Below, piece after piece: positions 1 through 5,888 of a stretch of DNA of 5,888 bases. The position numbers and the translations under genes were made by a program. Origin of the DNA: an uncultured Dyadobacter sp. (GTDB lineage: Bacteria; Bacteroidota; Bacteroidia; Cytophagales; Spirosomataceae); contig CAMLNK010000295.1 of NCBI GenBank assembly GCA_946481035.1, positions 1 to 5,888 of the forward strand, in the 5' to 3' direction. The notes under the pieces were generated by a model that saw only the letters and a list, made by a program, of their open reading frames with translations, ran no database searches and was not told the DNA's origin. Each line of letters starts with the position of its first letter. Positions within the stretch are counted from its first letter, which is position 1.

Positions 1-623
1 AGTACGACTTTCTGTTTTTGTCCTTCTGCCACATTGATCGCCGCCTGCTTTTCACCATCCGATTGCAGGATCACCGCGCGGCGTTCACGTTCGGCCTGCA
101 TTTGTTTTTCCATCGCATTCAACACGCTTTGCGGCGGGGTAATGTTCTTGATTTCGTAACGGAGTACTTTCACGCCCCAGCCGGTAGCCGCCTCGTCGAT
201 GGATTCCACCACGGCACGGTTGATGGTCATACGCTCTTCGAATGTCTTATCCAGATCGAGCTTACCGATCTCACTACGCATGGTGGTTTGGGCTAACTGG
301 ATGACGGCGAAAGTGTAGTCGGAAATGCCGTAAGCGGCCTTCCGCGGATCAATTACCTGGATGAAAATAACCCCGTCCATGCGCACCTGCACGTTGTCGC
401 GGGTGATACAGATCTGCTCGGGAATGTCCACAGCGGCTTCTTTGAGTGTGTACTTGTAGGCAATCCGGTCGAAAAAGGGAATGATGAAATTGACGCCCGG
501 TTGCAGGACGGCGTAAAACTTTCCCAGACGTTCCAGAATGTAAGCACTTTGCTGAGGGACAACCTTGACGGTCATCAGAATGGTGAGCACCACCAGGACG
601 AGCAGAACAATAAAAGGGGTCAT
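1..623 (-). CDS. SPFH/band 7 (stomatin-like, paraslipin-type) membrane protein, C-terminal part outside window
   Basis: The reading frame opens at ATG 623-621 and stays open for 207 codons to the left edge, so the C-terminus is missing. Residues 4-19 are a single hydrophobic stretch (FIVLLVLVVLTILMTV), which fits an N-terminal membrane anchor. The SPFH domain follows: ERLGKF at 31-36, LQPGVNF at 40-46 and IPFFD at 48-52, then ITRDNVQV and the VIDPRKAAYGI segment near 120. LRYEIKNI (about 153-160) leads into a charged, probably coiled-coil region (MEKQMQAERERRA, then INVAEGQKQKVV at the cut). This ending closely resembles the stomatin-like protein 2/paraslipin branch rather than FtsH-partner HflK/HflC. 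Family members oligomerise in the membrane, scaffold lipid microdomains and affect protease access; bacterial copies often sit beside an NfeD protein, which would lie outside the window. No strong ribosome-binding site precedes the start, as is common in Bacteroidota. Family assignment is firm; the specific role is not known. Confidence 0.93.
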   Translation of the reverse strand, partial: MTPFIVLLVLVVLTILMTVKVVPQQSAYILERLGKFYAVLQPGVNFIIPFFDRIAYKYTLKEAAVDIPEQICITRDNVQVRMDGVIFIQVIDPRKAAYGISDYTFAVIQLAQTTMRSEIGKLDLDKTFEERMTINRAVVESIDEAATGWGVKVLRYEIKNITPPQSVLNAMEKQMQAERERRAVILQSDGEKQAAINVAEGQKQKVV

Positions 624-647
624 AACAAGTCGGTTTAAGGTCTATGG

Positions 648-655
648 CGAAAATA
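648..655 (-). promoter_or_regulatory. Candidate -7 box upstream of the SPFH gene
   Basis: The minus strand reads TATTTTCG here, one mismatch from the Bacteroidota -7 consensus TAnnTTTG, about 25 bases before the ATG at 623. No clear TTTG -33 element was found upstream. The 122-base gap (624-745) between the GH9 stop and this gene contains no recognisable gene and no convincing terminator; the best inverted repeat, CGGG/CCCG, has only a 4-bp stem. Transcription by read-through from the GH9 gene is therefore equally possible. Confidence 0.22.
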
Positions 656-745
656 ACACGAAGTAGCGTTCATTCCTACCGCTCTCGGACTAATGTCGGG
701 TAACAATGCCCCGCCGGTCGATCTCCCGGATAAGTGGTCGGCAGG

Positions 746-3463
746 CTAGGGGATTAGTAGCTTCCTGCTTCCCAGGTCGTCGCCCGCGGCCGTTCGCAAG
801 TGCATAATGTATACGCCTGCGGGCAAACGTGAAGCGTCGAAAGTAGCGTCGTGATCCGTCGTCACCTCCATGAGTTTCTGACCCGATTGATTGTAAAGTT
901 CACCGGTATAACCACTCGCGTTTTGGTCAGCGGCACTTTCAATGGTGATGTTGTAAATAGGGTAGCGGATTGGAAGTACCGACCATCTAACCTGTCTGCA
1001 AGGTAATTTCGCAAAGCGGATGGCCGAATTTTCGAATGTGCCGTCTGTATCGATGACTTGGAGGCGGTAGTAGTTTACGGCTTCGGGAGAGGGATCTTCA
1101 AACTGATAATGTCGGGCAATATGGGTAGATCCGGATGCGGGAATGCGCCCAACTTCGCTAAAATGCCTGCCATCAATACTCCGCTGAATTGAAAAGTGGG
1201 ACGCATTCACTTCCTCCGACGTGCTCCAATGCAACTGAACTTTGCAATCGGTAGTTTTTAGCGCAAATTCTTCCAGGCGTACCGGCAAAGGATTGGTAAG
1301 AACACTGCTAAAAAACGCAAACACCGCCGCCGTAACGCCGATCTCCTGTATCGTAAACTCCGACATTTCGACAGCCTGCCGCGCGTCGGTATAGCGGCGA
1401 AGCACCGGGTACGGATCTTCTTTCTTGTAGCCGTAAGGATAGCGATTCAACGAATCCTGGATGATAAAACTCGATGGCCGGTTCATAAGGAGGGAGGCGG
1501 CCGGGCCGAAAACCGGCACGCCCGGAACGGGTTGGGCAAATTTGCCCGGTACTGTCGACCAATGCAAAGGGAACTTCGGTGAATGCGTACCGGCACCGGT
1601 AATGAAACATTGTGATAGCGGATTGTTGCCCAGCGGAATATCGAGCTGGATTTTTGCATAATCCAGTAAATCCTGCTTTTGGAGTAAATGTGCGAACATA
1701 ATGTAATCAAAAGCATAACTCTGGGCCATTCCAAAGGAACCGTAGCCGACATACCCTTTGAAATGGTGGTAAGCGCCGTGGTAGGCGTGGATTTTCATCG
1801 TGCGGTTGAAATAGTTGACCAGTACCTCCATGCTCAGTTTGTTTTTGAATTCGTCCACAAATGCATTGTTTACCGCAAATGCCGTGGTAGCATAAGCCCA
1901 GGCGGCTTTAAAAGTATGCTGCTGCCAGCTCATGGTCGCATGGAATTGGTGGGGTATCTGACCATACCATTCGCTGAAATCCGTATTGTATTGTGAATCA
2001 CCGGTTGTTTTATACAACTCCGCCGCTGCCCAGGCACGGTTGTCGGCATCGATCGGGTCGGGGTAAGGGCCGGCTGAAATGCCCGGAACATTAACCGGCG
2101 GTGTCGGGGTGGGGTGACCTTTCAGAAACGTCCAAGCATTGCGGGCCTTTTCGAGGCAAGTTGCTGAATAGCCGGGGTTGAATTTTTTGAAATTCCGGGC
2201 TGCCATTGCCATTGCTGCTGCGAACAGCGCGGTCGACTGCGTGGTTTTTTCGGAAATGTAAAGCGTGTTTTGTTCCTCGCCCGGCAAACCCTGTGACCAG
2301 GTAGCCGGCGTGACGCGAAAGTAAACCCCGCCGTCGGGCGCCTGCATTTGAATAAGCCAATCGGTTTCATATTTAGCTTCGTCGAGCCAGTCCGGGATGC
2401 CGTTGCTGCTTTCCGGGATGTTGAGGTGATTGTCGGGAAATTTTTGGGGGTACAGTTCAAACGCTGTGAAGAGAATGAACAATGCGCTCGCGGCTGTGGG
2501 TACGTAACGTCCGTAATCACCTGCATCGAGCCAGCCGCCCTGCATCGGGAGCTCGGTGCCGGGAGGGTAGTCGGAGGCGGAGTAAAGTGTCGAGTTGAGG
2601 TGTGATGAATGGATTTGTGCTGTTTGAGCAGGTAGCCCTTCGCGCGCCCACGTACCTCCATATGCGGCTTCAATTTTCCCTGATCGCTGGTAATACAATG
2701 CCCGGGCCGTTCGGAAGTAAAGTGTATTGTAGCAATCCGAAGCGATAATGAACGTTTCGGAGCGACCGTAGCCGGGTACATAGACATAGTATTTGCCCGG
2801 TGTTTCCAAAGTTGAAAAATCCATTTCAAATACCCTTTCCCCGCTGAATGCGGAATCCGATTTGAGGTACTGGCAAGTTCCATTGAACGCGACTTGCTGA
2901 TCTTCGTCTATCACCTGGAAAGCGGGCGGTGAAAGCGTGTCTACCGGGATAAACCAGGCATCACCCAGGAACCTGCCTAATTTCCCGAGTTTGGGACTAC
3001 CAGGCAGATAACCTACCTGGTTAGTTTTTACATTTCCATAGATTTCCGTATCGCTGAAAGTGAAGTTGGTATCCAGGTTTGCGGTATTACCGTCGATGTC
3101 CGTGATACTGTCAACCAGCAAGTGATAGGAATTTCCGTTTTTGAGGTTTTTTTCAAAAATCAGGTACAATTCAAAAACGATTGTGGGATCGTCCGAGGGC
3201 GTCAGCCCTTTTACGAAACTGTGCCGTCCAACCCGCACTGGCTGTGTTACGGTTTGATAGTCGGGATCAACTGCGGATTGCAGCGAGTAGCGTTTGGGAT
3301 CATGGCAACCGGTTGTATCGAACCGTTCGCTGATGGTCAGTAAGACAACCTGGTTTGAAATCAGTGAAGCCATAATCGACGGGTCGCCGGGCAGAGAGCC
3401 GGCTGGCTGGGCATTTGCATAGCTGAGCGCCAGCAGGAGCAGCAATAATATCGTTTTTCCCAT
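746..3463 (-). CDS. Secreted glycoside hydrolase family 9 enzyme with Ig-like domains and T9SS sorting domain
   Basis: A 905-residue protein that probably cleaves beta-linked glucan or a related polysaccharide outside the cell. I chose ATG 3463-3461 because it opens a typical signal peptide (MGK, then a Leu-rich core, cleavage likely after SYANA at residue 18) and has AGGA six bases upstream. The frame extends 26 codons further to a TTG, but that part overlaps a stem-loop and would put charged residues before the signal. Domains: a bacterial Ig-like domain (about 26-136), a CelD_N-type Ig-like domain (about 141-240, GNVKTNQVGYLP), the GH9 (alpha/alpha)6 catalytic domain (about 246-724), a fibronectin-like domain common in Bacteroidota exoproteins (about 726-820, starting LPVRLEEFAL), and a T9SS type A C-terminal sorting domain (about 829-905, LPAGVYIMHL near the end). 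The catalytic DAGD motif is at 313-316 and the likely acid Glu707 sits in FTIQEIG. The usual PHHR is PLHW (632-635), so substrate specificity is uncertain. No carbohydrate-binding module is recognised. The sorting domain is slightly atypical: it lacks a clear NP motif and ends in KLLIP. The protein is expected on the cell surface or in the medium. Confidence 0.92.
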   Translation of the reverse strand: MGKTILLLLLLALSYANAQPAGSLPGDPSIMASLISNQVVLLTISERFDTTGCHDPKRYSLQSAVDPDYQTVTQPVRVGRHSFVKGLTPSDDPTIVFELYLIFEKNLKNGNSYHLLVDSITDIDGNTANLDTNFTFSDTEIYGNVKTNQVGYLPGSPKLGKLGRFLGDAWFIPVDTLSPPAFQVIDEDQQVAFNGTCQYLKSDSAFSGERVFEMDFSTLETPGKYYVYVPGYGRSETFIIASDCYNTLYFRTARALYYQRSGKIEAAYGGTWAREGLPAQTAQIHSSHLNSTLYSASDYPPGTELPMQGGWLDAGDYGRYVPTAASALFILFTAFELYPQKFPDNHLNIPESSNGIPDWLDEAKYETDWLIQMQAPDGGVYFRVTPATWSQGLPGEEQNTLYISEKTTQSTALFAAAMAMAARNFKKFNPGYSATCLEKARNAWTFLKGHPTPTPPVNVPGISAGPYPDPIDADNRAWAAAELYKTTGDSQYNTDFSEWYGQIPHQFHATMSWQQHTFKAAWAYATTAFAVNNAFVDEFKNKLSMEVLVNYFNRTMKIHAYHGAYHHFKGYVGYGSFGMAQSYAFDYIMFAHLLQKQDLLDYAKIQLDIPLGNNPLSQCFITGAGTHSPKFPLHWSTVPGKFAQPVPGVPVFGPAASLLMNRPSSFIIQDSLNRYPYGYKKEDPYPVLRRYTDARQAVEMSEFTIQEIGVTAAVFAFFSSVLTNPLPVRLEEFALKTTDCKVQLHWSTSEEVNASHFSIQRSIDGRHFSEVGRIPASGSTHIARHYQFEDPSPEAVNYYRLQVIDTDGTFENSAIRFAKLPCRQVRWSVLPIRYPIYNITIESAADQNASGYTGELYNQSGQKLMEVTTDHDATFDASRLPAGVYIMHLRTAAGDDLGSRKLLIP

Positions 3464-3467
3464 CACA

Positions 3468-3473
3468 TTTCCT
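3468..3473 (-). promoter_or_regulatory. Ribosome-binding site that fixes the GH9 start
   Basis: The minus strand reads AGGAAA, with AGGA ending six bases before the ATG at 3463. It is the only good Shine-Dalgarno match at a gene start in this window. It supports the internal ATG over the upstream TTG at 3541. Confidence 0.6.
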
Positions 3474-3534
3474 GTTTGATTTGGAATGGGAAGAGGCGAT
3501 ACTTGTGCCGTTGGCTGATCTGAAAGATTTGTGA

Positions 3535-3573
3535 ATTCCAACCGGCGCAGCTTATTTACTTGCCGGTTGGAAT
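3535..3573. terminator. Perfect 12-bp stem-loop between acyl-CoA dehydrogenase and GH9 genes
   Basis: ATTCCAACCGGC (3535-3546) and GCCGGTTGGAAT (3562-3573) are exact reverse complements separated by a 15-base loop. The structure starts 49 bases past the acyl-CoA dehydrogenase stop and ends 71 bases before the GH9 ATG. Its position fits a terminator for the upstream minus-strand gene. On the minus strand it is followed by TTCACAAATC, which is not a proper U tract, so it could instead be a processing or stabilising hairpin in a shared transcript or in the GH9 leader. No TAnnTTTG box was found on the minus strand in this 159-base gap. Confidence 0.5.
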
Positions 3574-3622
3574 AATTATCCTGTTGCTTGGGAAGAATAT
3601 GCCGAAGTAGGGAGTGCGGGAA

Positions 3623-4789
3623 TTAATTCCTCAATATCTCCTTCGAAATCACGATTTTCTGTATTTCACTCGTGCCCTCGCCGATGGTGCAGAGCTTGCT
3701 GTCGCGGTAGAATTTTTCGGCGGGGTAGTCTTTGACAAATCCGTAACCTCCGAATATCTGTACAGCCTCATTGGCAACGCGCACGGCGGTTTCGGACGAG
3801 TGGTATTTGGCCACAGAGCTGGCCAGCGTCACTTTTTCACCAGCGTCTTTCAATGCGGCGGCGTGGAAGGTGAGCAATGAAGAGGCCTGGACGTCGGTAT
3901 ACATGTCCGCCAGTTTGAAAGCGATGGCCTGGAAGTCGCAGATCGCCTTGCCGAACTGCTTACGTTCTTTGGAATAGGCCAATGCAGCCTCGTACGCGCC
4001 CCAGGCCGTGCCTACGCCTAATGCAGCGATGGAAATGCGGCCACCGTCGAGCACTTTCAGCGACTGGATAAACCCGTCGCCGATTTCGCCGAGCCGCTGA
4101 CTATCGGGAACACGGCAGTCCTGGAATGACAGTTCCACGGTTTCCGAAGCGCGCATACCGAGCTTGTCTTCCTTGCGGCCCGCCCTGAACCCCGGGGTTG
4201 CGGTATCGAGTACAAATGCAGTGGCGCCATGCTTGTCGCCCGGTTCGCCGGTACGGGTCATTACTACCAGTACATCGGCACTTTTGCCGTTGGTAATGAA
4301 GTTTTTAGAGCCATTAATCACCCAATCATCACCATCCCGCACAGCCACTGTACGCATATTGCCAGCGTCGGAACCGGTATTGGGTTCGGTAAGGCCCCAC
4401 GCGCCCACGAGCGAGCCTGTGGCGAGGCCGGGGAGGTATTTTTGTTTCTGTTCGTCCGTGCCGAACATGTATATATGATTGGTACAAAGCGAATTGTGCG
4501 CTGCCATCGACAATGCCACCGACGGATCGACTTTCGCCAGTTCGACAATCGCCGTCACATACTCGCGGTAGCCGAAGCCCGCGCCGCCCAGACTTTCGGG
4601 AATGAGCATGCCCATGAGGCCGAGCTCACCCATGGCTTTGAAAAGTTCTTTCGGAAAATGCTGCTGTTCATCCCAGGTGCGGATATGCGGCTTAATATGC
4701 AGCACTGCGAAATCCCTGACGGTTTGTTGGATGAGGTTACAAATTTCGTCGGAGGGGTTTATAGTCAGGTCCTTTTCTCGTGTGTCCAT
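3623..4789 (-). CDS. Acyl-CoA dehydrogenase (FAD-dependent)
   Basis: A complete 388-residue protein, the usual length for short/medium/branched-chain acyl-CoA dehydrogenases. It oxidises an acyl-CoA to the trans-2-enoyl-CoA, passing electrons through FAD to electron-transfer flavoprotein, in fatty-acid or branched-chain amino-acid breakdown in the cytoplasm. The N-terminal helical domain (about 12-125) contains ELGLMGMLIPESLGGAG (55-71). The beta domain carries the first family signature GAWGLTEPNTGSDAGNM (129-145) and KNFITNG (162-168). The C-terminal helical domain has ERKQFGKAICDFQAIA (275-290), the second signature region QIFGGYGFVKDYPAEKFYRD (344-363) and EGTSEIQ (371-377). Glu371 is the expected catalytic base, in the MCAD/SCAD position; the DGGR at 248-251 lacks the alternative Glu used by isovaleryl-CoA dehydrogenase. 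Exact chain-length preference cannot be read from sequence. ATG 4789-4787 gives the normal N-terminus; no Shine-Dalgarno precedes it. The neighbours do not belong to beta-oxidation. Confidence 0.96.
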   Translation of the reverse strand: MDTREKDLTINPSDEICNLIQQTVRDFAVLHIKPHIRTWDEQQHFPKELFKAMGELGLMGMLIPESLGGAGFGYREYVTAIVELAKVDPSVALSMAAHNSLCTNHIYMFGTDEQKQKYLPGLATGSLVGAWGLTEPNTGSDAGNMRTVAVRDGDDWVINGSKNFITNGKSADVLVVMTRTGEPGDKHGATAFVLDTATPGFRAGRKEDKLGMRASETVELSFQDCRVPDSQRLGEIGDGFIQSLKVLDGGRISIAALGVGTAWGAYEAALAYSKERKQFGKAICDFQAIAFKLADMYTDVQASSLLTFHAAALKDAGEKVTLASSVAKYHSSETAVRVANEAVQIFGGYGFVKDYPAEKFYRDSKLCTIGEGTSEIQKIVISKEILRN

Positions 4790-4802
4790 GGGTGTTGATG
4801 AT

Positions 4803-4810
4803 TATATTTG
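4803..4810 (+). promoter_or_regulatory. Possible distal -7 box for the UDP-glucose dehydrogenase gene
   Basis: TATATTTG matches TAnnTTTG exactly on the plus strand, but lies 191 bases before the ATG at 5002 and only 13 bases beyond the start of the divergent acyl-CoA dehydrogenase gene. No TTTG is seen at the right distance upstream. In AT-rich intergenic DNA such a match can arise by chance, so this is a weak call. Confidence 0.18.
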
Positions 4811-4881
4811 TGTGATTACCCAATGATAGTGAGAATGCAACAAAATCGCTAGCCAGTAACGAACAAATCCAAATCGCAAAG

Positions 4882-4893
4882 GTGAACATTCAC
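4882..4893. promoter_or_regulatory. 12-bp palindrome in the -33 region, possible operator
   Basis: GTGAA-CA-TTCAC is a perfect inverted repeat with a 2-base centre. It ends 10 bases before the TACTTTTG box and occupies the place where a -33 TTTG element would be expected, which is absent. A dimeric regulator binding here could activate or block the plus-strand promoter. The protein is unknown, and the short arms mean chance is not excluded. Confidence 0.3.
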
Positions 4894-4903
4894 TTAAAAA
4901 AAT

Positions 4904-4911
4904 TACTTTTG
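4904..4911 (+). promoter_or_regulatory. ugd: Bacteroidota -7 promoter box for UDP-glucose dehydrogenase
   Basis: TACTTTTG followed by C matches the Bacteroidota housekeeping sigma -7 consensus TAnnTTTG. Transcription would start near 4917-4920, leaving a leader of about 84 bases before the ATG at 5002. No TTTG -33 element is found 19-21 bases upstream; a palindrome lies there instead. Confidence 0.5.
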
Positions 4912-4924
4912 CAACCGTCCTTAC

Positions 4925-4972
4925 GCACTTGACTTGGTTAAGTACAATTCCCGGAATTTATTAAACAAGTGC
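4925..4972 (+). promoter_or_regulatory. Nested inverted repeats in the 5' leader of UDP-glucose dehydrogenase
   Basis: An outer pair, GCACTTG (4925-4931) and CAAGTGC (4966-4972), is perfectly complementary. It encloses ACTT-GGTT-AAGT (4932-4943) and AATTC-CCG-GAATT (4946-4958, 13-base palindrome). In RNA this could fold as an outer stem carrying two small hairpins, beginning a few bases after the predicted transcription start and ending 29 bases before the ATG. It resembles no riboswitch class I recognise. The inner stems are short and AT-rich, so stability is doubtful. Confidence 0.3.
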
Positions 4973-5001
4973 CAAAACAGCTATATAATAATTAACCGTT
5001 T

Positions 5002-5888
5002 ATGAAAATTGCAGTAGTAGGAACAGGATACGTTGGTTTGGTGACAGGTACCTGCTTTGCCGAGACCGGCAACCAGGTGACTTGCGTCGACATCGATGTC
5101 AGAAAGGTTGAACGCCTTCAAAAAGGAGAAATACCCATTTACGAGCCGGGTCTCGACGTTCTTTTCGACCGCAATGTGGCCGAAGGACGTCTGTTGTTTA
5201 CGACCAACCTGGCCGAAGGTATCAAGGATGCGCAGGTGATATTCCTCGCATTACCAACGCCTCCGGGCGAAGACGGCTCTGCCGATCTGAAATATATTCT
5301 CAAAGTTGCCGACGATCTCGGTCCGATCCTGGATCAGTACGCGGTGATCATCGACAAAAGCACAGTGCCCGTCGGAACGGCCGAAAAGGTACGTGTAGCG
5401 ATCGCGAAAAATGCGAAAGTTGACTTCGACGTGGTATCGAATCCAGAGTTCCTTCGCGAAGGTGTGGCCGTGGAAGATTTCATGAAACCTGACCGCGTGG
5501 TGGTAGGTACTACCTCGGAAAAAGCCAAAAAGGTAATGGAGAAATTGTACGCTCCGCTGGTACGGCAGGGTAACCCGGTGATCTTTATGGATGAGCGTTC
5601 GGCGGAGATGACCAAATATGCGGCAAACTCGTTCCTGGCGATGAAGATCACGTTCATGAACGAAATCGCGAACCTTTGCGAGAAAGTAGGTGCTAATGTG
5701 GACGATATTCGTCGTGGTATCGGAACCGACAGCCGTATCGGCAAGCGCTTCCTTTTCGCAGGTATCGGATATGGCGGCAGCTGTTTTCCAAAAGACGTTC
5801 AGGCACTGGCCAAAACTTCCAAAGATTACGATTACGATTTCCGTATCCTGAAATCGGTGATGGACGTGAACTACGACCAGAAGAAGAA
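5002..5888 (+). CDS. ugd: UDP-glucose 6-dehydrogenase, C-terminal part outside window
   Basis: The frame opens at ATG 5002 and runs 295 codons to the right edge; family members are usually about 430-440 residues, so the C-terminal UDP-binding domain is missing. The enzyme oxidises UDP-glucose twice with NAD+ to UDP-glucuronate, the precursor for acidic exopolysaccharide, capsule and further nucleotide sugars, in the cytoplasm. Visible motifs: Rossmann GTGYVG (7-12) with Asp30 for the NAD ribose, YEPGL (47-51), LPTPPGEDG (84-92), STVPVGT (120-126), NPEFLREG (147-154), [11 protein letters not shown] (205-215, with catalytic-site Lys205 and Asn209), and GGSCFPKD (258-265), whose Cys261 is the expected thiohemiacetal nucleophile. 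Cys261 and the LREG segment favour UDP-glucose over GDP-mannose or UDP-ManNAc dehydrogenases, although these relatives share the fold. The start is preceded by AT-rich sequence without a Shine-Dalgarno. The gene is divergent from the acyl-CoA dehydrogenase across 212 bases, so it is likely the first gene of a rightward unit. Confidence 0.95.
   Translation, partial: MKIAVVGTGYVGLVTGTCFAETGNQVTCVDIDVRKVERLQKGEIPIYEPGLDVLFDRNVAEGRLLFTTNLAEGIKDAQVIFLALPTPPGEDGSADLKYILKVADDLGPILDQYAVIIDKSTVPVGTAEKVRVAIAKNAKVDFDVVSNPEFLREGVAVEDFMKPDRVVVGTTSEKAKKVMEKLYAPLVRQGNPVIFMDERSAEMTKYAANSFLAMKITFMNEIANLCEKVGANVDDIRRGIGTDSRIGKRFLFAGIGYGGSCFPKDVQALAKTSKDYDYDFRILKSVMDVNYDQKK

Noticed and set aside
680..745. Possible terminator after the GH9 gene
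   Set aside because: The best pairing is a 4-bp CGGG/CCCG stem without a T tract, which is too weak to call.
2122..2883. A 253-codon open frame on the minus strand inside the GH9 gene
   Set aside because: It lies in another frame of a gene with clear GH9 domains. Its translation is rich in Arg, Ser, Pro and Thr without recognisable motifs, so it is a shadow of the real frame.
3464..3541. N-terminal extension of the GH9 protein by 26 residues from TTG at 3541
   Set aside because: It would place a polar segment before the signal peptide, begins at a rare TTG inside a stem-loop, and the internal ATG has a good ribosome-binding site.
4229..4798. A 189-codon plus-strand open frame antisense to the acyl-CoA dehydrogenase
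   Set aside because: The opposite strand encodes an intact acyl-CoA dehydrogenase with both family signatures. The antisense product shows no family motif and arises from codon bias.
4981..4990. TATATAAT-like sequence as a sigma-70 -10 box
   Set aside because: It lies only about 11 bases before the ATG, leaving almost no leader, and Bacteroidota housekeeping promoters use TAnnTTTG instead.
5334..5744. A 136-codon minus-strand open frame opposite the UDP-glucose dehydrogenase gene
   Set aside because: The plus strand carries a continuous UDP-glucose dehydrogenase frame with all expected motifs; the antisense frame has no recognisable features.

Overview
The window looks like ordinary chromosome from a member of the Bacteroidota, most plausibly a Cytophagales-type bacterium of roughly 50% GC (a Dyadobacter/Spirosoma-like genome would fit, but genus is inference). 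Three things point there. The large secreted enzyme ends in a type IX secretion (T9SS) type A sorting domain. The start codons of the flanking genes lack strong Shine-Dalgarno sequences. The only clear promoter element is the Bacteroidota -7 box, TAnnTTTG.

Layout: four protein genes, two complete and two cut by the window edges. On the minus strand, reading leftwards from 4789, come an acyl-CoA dehydrogenase (3623-4789), a secreted multidomain glycoside hydrolase family 9 enzyme (746-3463), and the N-terminal 207 residues of a stomatin/paraslipin-type SPFH membrane protein (1-623, running off the left edge). On the plus strand, divergent from the acyl-CoA dehydrogenase, is the first two thirds of UDP-glucose 6-dehydrogenase (5002-5888, running off the right edge).

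The three minus-strand genes do not form an obvious functional pathway: fatty or branched-chain acyl-CoA oxidation, extracellular polysaccharide degradation, and membrane microdomain organisation. The gaps of 159 and 122 bases, and a perfect 12-bp stem-loop between the first two, argue for separate or only partly linked transcription. UDP-glucose dehydrogenase supplies UDP-glucuronate for exopolysaccharide or capsule, and probably begins a different transcription unit to the right.

The points worth a second look are modest. The GH9 enzyme keeps its catalytic Asp and Glu residues but has lost the conserved His and Arg of the family signature and most of the second signature, so its substrate may not be cellulose. 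The leader upstream of the UDP-glucose dehydrogenase gene combines a -7 box, a 12-bp palindrome in the -33 region and nested inverted repeats. No mobile element, CRISPR array, tRNA/rRNA, toxin-antitoxin or defence system is visible, and I see no convincing new multi-gene system here.
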